From assembly GCF_002234675.1 (NCBI RefSeq), contig NC_019868.2, forward strand, positions 6,418,433 through 6,482,432: a stretch of 64,000 nucleotides of DNA, given 5' to 3'. This DNA is from Oryzias latipes (taxonomy: Eukaryota; Chordata; Actinopteri; Beloniformes; Adrianichthyidae). Position numbers and translations under genes: made by a program. The notes below the pieces were generated by a model that ran no database searches, had not been told where the DNA came from, and saw nothing but the letters and a program-made list of their open reading frames with translations. The stretch's first letter is position 1, and every line of letters starts with the position of its first letter. Positions 48,701-58,285 of this stretch are shown here, in pieces.

Positions 48701-51700
48701 TGTGACATCACCAGGTAGGATACTATCAGTGAGAAGTGAAATGACTCTCTGAAAACTAGCAGTTTTCTTTTTAGACGTATGTGAACCTATGGAAAAACAC
48801 ATTTATAGCAGATTTCAATTGGGTTTTATTTTGAAATTCCACATCAGATCTGCCTGAAACTTACTATGTGACATCACCAGGTAGGATACTATCAGTGAGA
48901 AGTGAAATGACTCTCTGAAAACTAGCAGTTTTCTTTTTAGACGTATGTGAACACATGGCAAAAACACATTTATAGCAGATTTCAATTGGGTTTAATTTTG
49001 AAATTCCAAATCAGATCCCTCTAAAACTTTTCATGTGACATCACCCGTTGGGACATTATCAGTGAGAAGTGAAATTACTCATTGAAAACTAGCAGTTTTT
49101 TTCTTAGACATATTTGAACATATGGCAAAAACACATTTATAGCAAATTTCAATAGGGTTTTATTTTGAAATTCCACATCAGATCTGCCTGAAACTTATTA
49201 TGTGACATCACCAGGTAAGATACTATCAGTGAGAAGTAAAATGACTCTCTGAAAACTAGCAGTTTTCTTTTTAGACGTATGTGAACACATGGCAAAAACA
49301 CATTTATAGCAGATTTTACTTGGGTTTTATTTTGAAATTCCACATCAGATCTGCCTGAAACTTATTATGTGACATCACCAGGTAAGATACTATCAGTGAG
49401 AAGTAAAATGACTCTCTGAAAACTAGCAGTTTTCTTTTTAGACGTATGTGAACACATGGCAAAAACACATTTATAGCAGATTTTACTTGGGTTTTATTTT
49501 GAAATTCCACATCAGATCTGCCTGAAACTTATTATGTGACATCACCAGGTAGGATACTATCAATGAGAAGTGAAATGACTCTCTGAAAACTAGCAGTTTT
49601 CTTTTTAGACGTATGTGAACCTATGGAAAAACACATTTATAGCAGATTTCAATTGGGTTTTATTTTGAAATTCCACATCAGATCCCTCTTAAACTTATTA
49701 TGTGACACCACCAGGTGGGGCACTATCAGTGAGAAGTGAAATGACTCTCTGAAAACTAGCAGTTTTCTTTTTAGACATGTGAACACATGGCAAAAACACA
49801 TTTATAGCAAATTTCAATAGGGTTTTATTTTGAAATTCCACATCAGATCTGCCTGAAACTTATTATGTGACATCACCAGGTAAGATACTATCAGTGAGAA
49901 GTAAAATGACTCTCTGAAAACTAGCAGTTTTCTTTTTAGACGTATGTGAACACATGGCAAAAACACATTTATAGCAGATTTTACTTGGGTTTTATTTTGA
50001 AATTCCACATCAGATCTGCCTGAAACTTATTATGTGACATCACCAGGTAAGATACTATCAGTGAGAAGTAAAATGACTCGCTGAAAACTAGCAGTTTTCT
50101 TTTTAGACGTATGTGAACACATGGCAAAAACACATTTATAGCAGATTTTACTTGGGTTTTATTTTGAAATTCCACATCAGATCTGCCTGAAACTTATTAT
50201 GTGACATCACCAGGTAGGATACTATCAATGAGAAGTGAAATGACTCTCTGAAAACTAGCAGTTTTCTTTTTAGACGTATGTGAACCTATGGAAAAACACA
50301 TTTATAGCAGATTTCAATTGGGTTTTATTTTGAAATTCCACATCAGATCCCTCTTAAACTTATTATGTGACACCACCAGGTGGGGCACTATCAGTGAGAA
50401 GTGAAATGACTCTCTGAAAACTAGCAGAATTTTTAGACCCATGTCAACATTATAAGTACTCCTCAATTCATGATTTGAATTGTGTTTTATTTTGAAATTT
50501 ACTCAGACTTTTAAATATATACATAGATATAGATATATATTTATACGGGGGCATGTTTGTATATACATATAAATGTAATGACAGTTCTTATACTATGTTT
50601 TTACTTTTAAAAAATATGACTTCTTGCTGTTACCGTAATGTACGGAAGAACGCGGCACACTGTTTTTAAGAGAGGGCTCACCTGACAGCCGTTCGATGAG
50701 AGAGGGCTGGCTTGACACCAGTATGGATTGGTAGGTTCAGCTCTGAACACAACGCTGTAAAATTATATGCATATCAAACACGCGGGCCACACTAACATAA
50801 AAGTTTCATATTAAGGTGAAGGCTGTTCACTATGCTGCAACAGGGAGGGGTCTTTTGTCTTTTGTGCCGCTTTACTGTTCATTATGAACTGTCACCTGCA
50901 GCATGCCTGTAAAAAACTATTTGCATGAACATTTTTGCTTGTGAACTCACCAGGCAGGCCAGGATTCTTTACATTTTGTACAGATGGTCTATTAAAATTT
51001 CACATGGGCTACCTTCTTGTTCTTTACATTTTTCACCTGCAGACAGGTAATATCCACCCTTAATGGATAGATATTCTGAAGATATATGCGGATTGAGATG
51101 GTTTTGTGACGTTGAGAGAAGGAACAGTGATGATTTTGGTAAAAGGATGCTGAAGTTAGAGCTACCAGGAATGAGGCCTTGGATGTAGAGAAGGAAGACA
51201 GAAGGATGGTTTGAGGAGTTACATGATGCAAAGTTGAGTCCTAAAGGGGGCACCAGAAAATGGAAGGAAGACATTTTCTTGTGTTTTTTTTCTTTTCTGG
51301 AACCATTATGCGTTTGTCTGTTATGAACACAGGGGCACCAATTATTCGTTGTGTACATTTATACAAAAAAAGTTTACTTTTGAAGAAACTAGTTATACTG
51401 TAGTTTTTCTTTTTTACTTATTTACATTTTTATGGAATCTATCCTTCTTTTCCCTTTGTTTTACAGAGTGATGAAAACACAGAAGAGGCTCTGGCAGATA
51501 CAGTCTTGGGGATTTTTGCCATCCGACACACTGGTGCAGACCCAAGTGATGACCTTGAGAATGTTGGGATTATTTTGGAAGGAGTGAAAGTCATAAATGA
51601 CTTAAAATATGGAAGTCTTGCAGTATTACTGCTGTTTGTTATTGTGTATGCCCTAAACCTGAGCTACCCATCAGATTTGAAATATACTTTTGAAGTTCTG

Positions 51701-51778
51701 CAGAAGATTATAATGGGTTTGGATGGCGACAAGTTATCCAACAAAGTACAAGTACTCAAAACAGCACCATCCTGTTAA
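39716..51778 (+). CDS. SAMD3-like teleost element gene, C-terminal exons
   Basis: Four phase-0 exons are seen: 39,716-39,864 (KTRWPALLSVGQ), 39,973-40,128 (LNAEFQRITTVQLQFKFFME, VYAKKGGLQGQKLRRVL), 41,125-41,217 (TDDTDVRPECILKRLCVDMN) and 51,467-51,778 (TVLGIFAIRHTGADPSDDLE, NLSYPSDLKYTFEVLQKIIM, end KVQVLKTAPSC-stop). All junctions are AG/GT. From memory, this resembles a large teleost family often labelled SAM domain-containing protein 3-like; no SAM domain is visible here, and its function is unknown. Upstream exons were not identified; a CCGGAAG-containing promoter-like region lies at 38,640-38,740. The last intron is 10.2 kb and is filled by an inverted satellite array. An AATAAA (52,060-52,065) follows the stop. 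No stop or frameshift was seen in these exons. Confidence 0.6.
40317..40923. mobile_element. MITE with TAGGGCTGCACGATAT ends
   Basis: Left end TAGGGCTGCACGATAT, right end reversed TAGGCCTGCACAATAT, with internal GCGATAACGATAAATTTGCG repeats on both sides. This is a common fish MITE pattern. It lies in an intron of the SAMD3-like gene and is itself split by another MITE. Confidence 0.75.
40505..40697. mobile_element. Nested MITE with ~50-bp inverted ends
   Basis: The left end TAACCCTGGTCCTCAAGAGC and the right end (reversed TTAACCCTTGTCCTGAAGAG) stay complementary for about 50 bp. It is inserted inside the GCTGCACGAT-type MITE. Confidence 0.7.
41801..42000 (+). repeat. Left outer arm of the 9-kb palindrome
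   Basis: This unique ~200-bp stretch (with GTGCCGCGTTCTTCCGTACT and CAGTAACAGCAAGAAGTCAT) is repeated inverted at 50,548-50,757. It lies directly outside the tandem array, next to a poly-C run (42,001-42,020). It looks like the true end of a fold-back element. Confidence 0.8.
42021..45160 (+). repeat. Forward arm of ~167-bp satellite array
   Basis: About 18-19 head-to-tail copies of a roughly 167-bp unit that begins CACATACGTCTAAAAAGAAA and ends near GTGTTTTTGCCATAGGTT. A 500-bp block (three units, 42,181-42,680) is repeated almost exactly at 42,681-43,180. Open frames within it are caused by low stop density and shift from unit to unit; they are not genes. Confidence 0.93.
45126..45185. repeat. 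Centre of symmetry of the palindrome
   Basis: At 45,126-45,150 and 45,161-45,185 a 25-bp perfect inverted repeat is separated by the ten bases AACCCAATTA. This is the switch point from the forward to the reverse satellite arm. Confidence 0.9.
45161..50440 (-). repeat. Reverse arm of ~167-bp satellite array
   Basis: About 31-32 copies of the same unit in opposite orientation. There is clear higher-order structure: markers such as GACCTATGTGAACC (45,609 and 47,441) and CTTTTTAATGACATCACC (46,529 and 48,361) recur at 1832 bp, which is 11 units. A 665-bp (4-unit) block recurs at 49,149-49,813 and 49,814-50,440. Confidence 0.93.
50548..50757 (-). repeat. Right outer arm of the 9-kb palindrome
   Basis: Inverted partner of 41,801-42,000 (ATGACTTCTTGCTGTTACCG, AGAACGCGGCACACTG), with some divergence near the tip. 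Together with the left arm it frames the satellite array. Confidence 0.8.
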
Positions 51779-52500
51779 ATGGCAGAAGGAATTGTTCAGT
51801 ATTGGCACCTCAAATATGATGTGCAGGTGTTAAAAAGTGTTTTTCAAATATTTATTCTTTGTCATACTGAGTTTTCTTAACACAGCATAAGCTAAAATGG
51901 TGAAACTATAGTTTTTTTTCCACGTTTTCCTTACGGCCATCTAAGTGTTTTGAAATGTAAGAAAATGATTTGATTTTGATTATTATTTAAATGCTCCTTC
52001 AGTCTTTTTGACTTTTGTTGTTGTGGCCTTTGCATTCAACTGTGGCACAGTTTTGGAAAAATAAATGTTTTAAAGCTCATTCTTGTCTTCACCTTTGTTT
52101 GACTTTTGTGTCTTTAAATGACATATAGCTCATTTAACACAATATTTTCTCTGTGGTTGAACATAAATATAATATTGAAAGGATTTCCACGTGATTTAAT
52201 TGTGTTGTCTGAACAATTCGCAGTTTTGTTGAACAGATTTATTTCAATTGTGTAAACTTGATGAAACTTACAATAGTGCCATTAACATGAACAAATTATG
52301 TTGTTCTAATTAGACTTCATTACGTTAGATTTAATAAAGCTAAATAAGTTATGTTTGCTCAAATAAATTTCATTCACTGAACATGAACATACTGAGTTAC
52401 ACTAACAAAACTGCTTATTGTTCAATGAAAGCTATTTTATTACGTGGAAATCCTTTCAATATTTTTTTTATGTTCATAGGACAAGTTATTTTTTTGAGTG

Positions 52501-52663
52501 CAGATTGTACATTTGTAAAGTGACAATAAAGGCATTCTATTCTATCTGTCAGCTGCCAACCACTGAGTGACAGTTCTGTGTTGCCTATTTGTCACAACAA
52601 GACCAATCCTCCTCCCACCTGTATGAGTTGCTTTTCACTGCTGAGCTTCTCTTATGCTCCATG
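52501..52663. repeat. Duplicated spacer continuing the B-unit sequence
   Basis: Matches 16,735-16,895 (for example GTCAGCTGCCAACCACTGAG). It is the right side of the 14-kb element's target, and ends where the next MITE begins. Confidence 0.7.
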
Positions 52664-53354
52664 CACTAAAAAAAAGGAAATTACCAGCCAATTAACCTCA
52701 CGAAAATGTAACTTGTCATTTCAACCAGAAAATTTTATGTATGTAAATCAAACGTGAATAAATCATGTTGATTGTACATAAAAATAATCAATTGAACAGT
52801 TACTAATTTCAATCATGTTGATCCAATATGTACCATTACATTGGACCATTACTAAAGACAGAGTTCGTGTCACGTGAGCTCCTATCTTGTAATGCAAGAC
52901 ATTGCTGGGTAATTCATGTCTCTAATAGGGAAATTTTAAGGCCCATTGGTTGAAATCTAGGAAAGTGTGTCAATTTCAGTTGCATAAACAAAATTAAAGA
53001 AAAAAAAACACAAGTTAGATCAACATATTATATTGTGTTGGGAATACAAATTTAAGTTGAATAAACTTAATTCAATTAGGTGTTACCAATTCAAGTGATT
53101 CATTTAAATTGGATCAACTTTTTTTCTTTTTAGATTGAGCACCAATATTAAGTTAACGTTAAGTCCAACTGTAGTATTTAAATTGAATTAACTTAAATTT
53201 ATTAGGTTTAACCTAAATACATTAAGTTGACCCAACCTAGGTACATTAGGTAGGACAAATATGATTCATTTTTGTTCAAGTAAAGCTATGTAATCAGGTG
53301 GAAATCCTTTCCATAATTTTGTTTTGTTCATTCAATGTGAAAGTTTTTTGAGTG
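52664..53354. mobile_element. 0.69-kb relative of the 14-kb element
   Basis: Begins CACTAAAAAAAAGGAAATTA and ends GTTTTTTGAGTG. Its right end has GGTGGAAATCCTTTCC, closely matching GTGGAAATCCTTTCAA near the right end of the 14-kb element. The B unit lacks it (CTCCATGGAGACTTTAC, 16,890). No coding sequence is present, so it is a non-autonomous member of the same terminal family. Confidence 0.75.
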
Positions 53355-53720
53355 GCCCTTTACTTCTACATTTGCCAGTGCCATATTCCTTGGTTTTTCA
53401 GTGCTTGAAGGAGGGGAATGGTGCAAAAGAAGTTATCAAATAACAACTTGTGATTCTTGTTCTGAACATCTTCAAAAAGACACATAACTACATCTGCAGC
53501 CATTTCTAGGTAACTGATCTCACCGAGACCTATCGGATTTTGACAAACCTGGTACCATTTTTGGCGTCCAGTAAACGGCTGTCAACAAAGTGCATGTATT
53601 TTAGAATTTACTCAAACCTTTTCACTGGCATTGCTCTGGCTGTCAGATAAAGACGATTTGATGACCATTTCACTGTCAATCTTGGGTATCTAACATATGA
53701 CATCACCAAAATTCATTCCA
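53355..53720 (-). pseudogene. piggyBac transposase-derived relic, copy 2
   Basis: The minus strand repeats the FDNFFCTIPLLQALKNQGIW block of 16,924-16,990 with its surroundings. The copy is split from its upstream part by the 14-kb element and a MITE. Confidence 0.55.
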
Positions 53721-54228
53721 ACAAATGTTTTGAAAGTTAATGCCATCAAGTCTTTTCCATTTTGGACCTTATACCTGTCAGAACTCAGAGCTTTGTCTCT
53801 AAGCAACCCCAACAGACACTTTGACTCTGTTTGCATGCTGCCTGTCCCAAATCTTGCATGGATCATGACTACTCTCTTTCCTCTCTGATGCTACCGTGCT
53901 CGTTATTGATCTCTGCCTGCCCCTCACGGCAAGCAGTTCTTCCAATCCAGAGACTAAAATGTAAATAAAGTCATGGCAAACAATGACTCTGTGTCTGTCT
54001 GTACAAGCATGAGATTAATATTGGGTCTGCAACCCTACAGATGTTTCCTTTCCGTTTAATAAGTGTGTGTCATTTACAACATTAAAGAAATGTTAAAGAA
54101 GGCAGCATTCTGTCTGTGCTGTTCTCTACGGATGAAAAGAACACTCTTTGATGTCATTCTGCTTATCTTTTACGTGTAAAAAGCAGAAGACCACAAATTT
54201 CTACACAAAAAGGCTGATACCCCTAAAC
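53721..54228. other. Duplicated spacer, nothing coding
   Basis: Matches 17,280-17,890 with a deletion of about 100 bases near 53,820. No gene is recognised. Confidence 0.45.
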
Positions 54229-54906
54229 CAGTGGTTCTAAAACTGTGGGTCAAGTCTCCCTGGGGACAAGGCTGGAAAGTGAGGGAGGACTAATGTTTGT
54301 ACGTCGGAAATTCTTTTTGCGGCAGAACGTAAACAACCAAACACTTCGGGACCTAGGAAATTTTCCCTCCAGTTAATTAAAATGCAGTTCTATGTAACCT
54401 CCCAAAAAACAAATGAAATGACGTTCTTTCTAAATGGTAAATTAGTTTTAAATAGGTCTAGTTTTTTATGTCTGTGCAAGAGCACATGTAATTTTTGAAG
54501 AAGTCACTCTGCTTTTGATTTAACACGCAACAAAATCGCTGCTCAACGTTTGTCCAAAAGCGTGTTTAGAAACCTGACGCTCCCGCCGTGTGTGGCAGGA
54601 GCTACAGTCGAAAGTTTTTCGCGCCCTCCTCATAAGAGACGCGCAAGATGTTGAGAGATCCAGTGTGTTTTTACTGAAGAGCTCCACAAAGCTGCTGGCA
54701 AACTACTCAGCATGAAACCTGAGCATTTTTCGATGAAGACAGAGCTGATATTCCGCTGAAGGTCAATGTTTTTAGATCCGTGAAAATGAATTATTTCCCG
54801 CGGCACACCTGACCATCTCTCACGGCACACTAGGGTGCCGCGGCACAGTGGTTAAAAAAGAAAGGATTATTCACTTGGTACATATCTTCCCAAGTCTATT
54901 GAAACC
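54229..54906. mobile_element. hAT-like element, right-truncated copy
   Basis: Starts CAGTGGTTCTAAAACTGTGG after CCCTAAAC-like flank, as at 17,893, and matches it to about 54,890. The right end is missing where the L2 LINE begins. Confidence 0.7.
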
Positions 54907-57900
54907 TAGACAGACAGACAGACAGACAGATAGATGACTTTATTAATCCCACAATGGGAAAATTTCATTTATCTGTGGCAGCAAAAACAACATTCAGAAA
55001 TAATCTATATAATATAACATCAAAAAAGGACATAAAAATGACATTCATTTTGAATTATTAAAAATTATTATGTAAATTATTATGAAAATTATCAAAAATT
55101 AGGTTTGTATTAAATAAATAAATAAATATTAAATATCAAATAAATAAATACAGCTGCAAAAGTGTAAAAAGCATGTGGTCAACTGCAAAACATGTGATCA
55201 ACTGTAAAAAACATGTTTTTTTTTTAAATACAGAAATAAGTAATAAAGTACACACCAAAACAAACAACTGTTCAGGAACAAAAACAATTGAAAATTGAAA
55301 AACAGCAACAACTGCAACAAAAGTCAAATGAATAAATGAGTGAAAGAAAGAAAAACACCCCTGGGACCGTGGAGTGTCACTTTAACACGGTGTTGTACAG
55401 CCTGATGGCTGCGGGGAGGAATGACCTGCGGTAGCGCTCATTCTTGCACTGCGGGTGCAACAGTCTCGTGCTGAAGGAGCTGGTCAGCGCTTATACAGTT
55501 TGGTGCAGGGGGTGGGAGGGGTTAACCATGATGACCTCCTGTCCGCCACCTCCTGGATGGACTCAAGTGTGCAGCCCAGGACAGAGCCGGCATTCCTAAC
55601 CAGTTTGTTAAGCCTCTTCATGTCTCTGCCTGCACTGCCACCCGCCCAGCACATAACTCCATAAAGGACCACTGAGGCCACCACAGTGTCGTAAAAGGTC
55701 CTCAGCAGCTGTCTGCACACGCCGAACGACCTCAGTCTCCTCAGCAGGTGGAGCCGACTCTGACCCCTCCTGTACAGAGCATCCGTGTTGTTGGACCAGT
55801 CCAGTCTGTTGTTCAGGTGAACACCCAGATATTTAAAAGTGTCCACAAACTCAATGTCTTAACCCTGGATGTTCACCGGTGAGTGTGGTGGTGGGGACCT
55901 CCTGAAGTCCAGGATCAGCTCCTTCGTCTTGCTGGTGTTAAGCAGTAGGTGGTTAATTTTACAATAGCCAACAAAGTCAGAGATGACCCCCTGTACTCCT
56001 GCTCATCCCCCCCTGATACACAACCCACAATGGCACTGTCATCTGAGAACTTCTGCAGATGACAGTGGTGGGAGTTCTAGGTTAAGTCCGATGTGTACAG
56101 GGTGAACAGGAATGGGGAGAGCACAGTCCCTTGAGGTGCCCCCGTGCTGCAGACCACCACGTCAGACACACAGTCACGCAGCCTCACAAACTGTGGTCTG
56201 TCTGTGAGGTAGTTGATGGTCCAAGCAACCAGATCTTGGTCCACACTTGCAACCTCTAGCTTCCTCCTCAGCAGTGATGGCTGGATTGTGTTGAAAGCAC
56301 TGGAAAAAAATCAAAAAACATGACTCTCACAGTGCTCCCAGGGGCCTCCAGGTGAGACAGGGCCCGATGCTGCAGGTAGATGATGGCGTCATCCACCCCG
56401 ATGCCTGGTCGATATGCAAACTGCAGCGGGTCCAGTGCTGAGCTCACCTGAGTGCGGAGATGGCTGAGGATGATCCTCTCCATAGTCTTCATCAGGTGGG
56501 AGGTTAAGGCGACAGGTCTGAAGTGGTTCGGTTCCGTAGGACGAGGTACCTTTGGAACCAAAACCAGGCAGAAAGTCCTCCAGAGGACTGGTACCTTCTC
56601 TAGTCTTAGGCTCATGTTAAATATGAACAGCACTGCCTCACAGAGCTGGTCTGCACACTCCCTGAGGAGCCTGGAGGTGATGCTGTCAGGGCCTGTTGCC
56701 TTCAGGGCCTGTTCTCCTTAACTCCATCCTAACCTGATACAGGGTGAGGCAGAGGGGGGTTGGAGGGTGGGTGGACGGTGGCTGGTCTGGTGCTGTGAGT
56801 CGTTGGGGGGGTCCCTTTGCTTCTGTTGGAAGAAGGGCAGAGTGGACCGCTTGGTGCTGAGGTGATAACAGCTGGAGCTGGGAGGAGACGCCTGAGCTGG
56901 AAAGGTGTGAAGAGGGGACGTGTGGGTGGAGACTGGGGGCTGGGCAGAATCAAATCTGTTAAAGAACAGATACAGTTCATTTGCCCAGGCTTGGTCACCT
57001 GTGACCTGGCGACCATTTCCAGCCTCACCGTGGCCCAAGATGTGTTTCAGACCTCTCCACACATCACGGATGTTGTACTGTTCCAGGCGCTGCTCCAGCT
57101 TCTTCCTGTAGCAGTCCTTGCACTTCCTGATGTTGTATTTCAGGTCCCTCTGTACTCTGCGTAGCTCCTTCTTGTCCCCAGAGAGAAAACCCCTCTTATT
57201 TTCATTTAGGGGGGTCTTCAGCTCAGGAGGAAACCAGGGCTTATTGTTGGGAAAACACTGCACTGATTTTGTTTGCACTGTGTTTTGCACACAAAAATTG
57301 ACATAGTCCATGATGCAGTCAGTTAGAGTGTCAATGTCCTCCCTGTGTGGAATGCAGAGAACGTCCCAGTCTGTGGTGTTAAAACAGTCCCTTAGTCGCT
57401 CTGTTATCTCCTCAGTCCAGATCTTCACCGTTTTAACCTGTGGTTTCTGCTGTTTTACCACTGGAGTGTAAGCAGAGGAGAGATGGACCAGGTTGTGATC
57501 AGAGCGTCCTAAAGGGGGGAGGGGGCAGAAGTATATGCATTCTTGACATTAGCATATAAAAGGTCCAGAGTTTTTCTGTCCCTCGTATGACAGTTCACAT
57601 ACTGGGTGAAGTTGGACAGGGTGGCAGAGAGGGGGGTGCATGCATGGTTAAAGTCCCCAGAAATGAGGACCAGGGCCTGCGGGTGTTGTGTCTGCAGCTG
57701 GGACAGCAGCGTCAGCCGACGGAGGGATGTAAACAGTGACCACCAGCATATGGGAGAACTCCGGTGGAAGGTAGTACGGCCGAACGCTGACTGCCACCAG
57801 TTCAATGTCCTTGCTGCAGTGCTGGTCTTTCACAGTGATGTGGTTCGGGTTACACCATCTGTCATTCACGAACACCGCCAGACTCATACATACGACCACC

Positions 57901-58285
57901 GCCTGTCTACTTTCCGCTCTGCACCGCGCTCCGGTCCGTCCGCACCAGCGTGAATCCGTTAATGGAGACCACAGAGTTTGTCGTGTCCTGGTTGAGCAAC
58001 GTCTCAGTGAAACACAGCAGGCTGCTCTGTCGGTACACCTGCTGCAGACACATGAGCGCTGTTAGCTCGTCCAGCTTGTTAGAGAGCGCGGACGTTTCCC
58101 ATAGTAACGGATGGTAAATATGGCTTGTACCTCCATCTTCTCTCCCGGCGTTTAACTCCAGCTCTGCAGCCTCGTCGTTTCCTCCGTATTTCAGCTGGAA
58201 CATCTGGCTTTCCAGCGAGGAGAATCTCAGCTCGGCCAAGAGCTCACAGCTGATGTCGAGTGTAAACAATGGAGCTGCATCCTAA
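54907..58285 (-). pseudogene. Near full-length L2-type LINE, inactive
   Basis: On the minus strand, in order: N-terminal part (57,907-58,269), endonuclease pieces (57,509-57,953: PYYLPPEF, LISGDFNHA), linker (56,718-57,461: RDVWRGLKHILG, ELYLFFNRFDSAQ), RT (56,268-56,633: VALTSHLMKTMERIILSHLR, DPLQFAYRP, VRVMFFDF) and a C-terminal part (55,484-55,846: DTFKYLGVHLNNRLDW, VVLYGVMCWAGGS). Frameshifts and stops separate them. The 3' end is TTATTAATCCCACAATGG-type sequence (reversed) and a GACA/GATA microsatellite (54,907-54,935), as expected for fish L2 tails. It probably inserted with loss of the hAT right end. Confidence 0.85.

Larger units (their letters stand above)
38475..52500 (+). mobile_element. 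14-kb gene-carrying DNA element with CACTCAAAAAAA termini
   Basis: The B unit is continuous at the matching point (GATGCAGATTGTAC, 16,728-16,741). In D the same sequence is split after CA (38,473-38,474) and resumes with CAGATTGTAC at 52,501. The inserted DNA begins CACTCAAAAAAAGG and ends TTTTTTTGAGTG, inverted termini with a possible 2-bp CA duplication. Inside are exons of a SAMD3-like gene, its probable promoter with an ETS-like CCGGAAG near 38,668, a poly(A) signal, other MITEs and a 9-kb palindrome. No transposase was recognised. The short CACTx termini suggest, without proof, a CMC-type (CACTA/Mirage/Chapaev) mechanism. Confidence 0.75.

Noticed and set aside
42341-50175. Many 60-98 residue open frames in the satellite arms (MEFQNKTQVKSAINVF-type)
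   Set aside because: They recur because the 167-bp unit has few stops. Unit length is not a multiple of three, the frame changes at each unit, and no start or splice context is conserved.
42021-50440. CRISPR-like array
   Set aside because: The whole ~167-bp unit repeats with no short repeat/spacer alternation, and the genome is eukaryotic.
38475-52500. Polinton/Maverick or herpesvirus-fused giant element
   Set aside because: No polymerase B, capsid, ATPase, integrase or other viral gene was seen, and the termini and target duplication do not fit Polinton.
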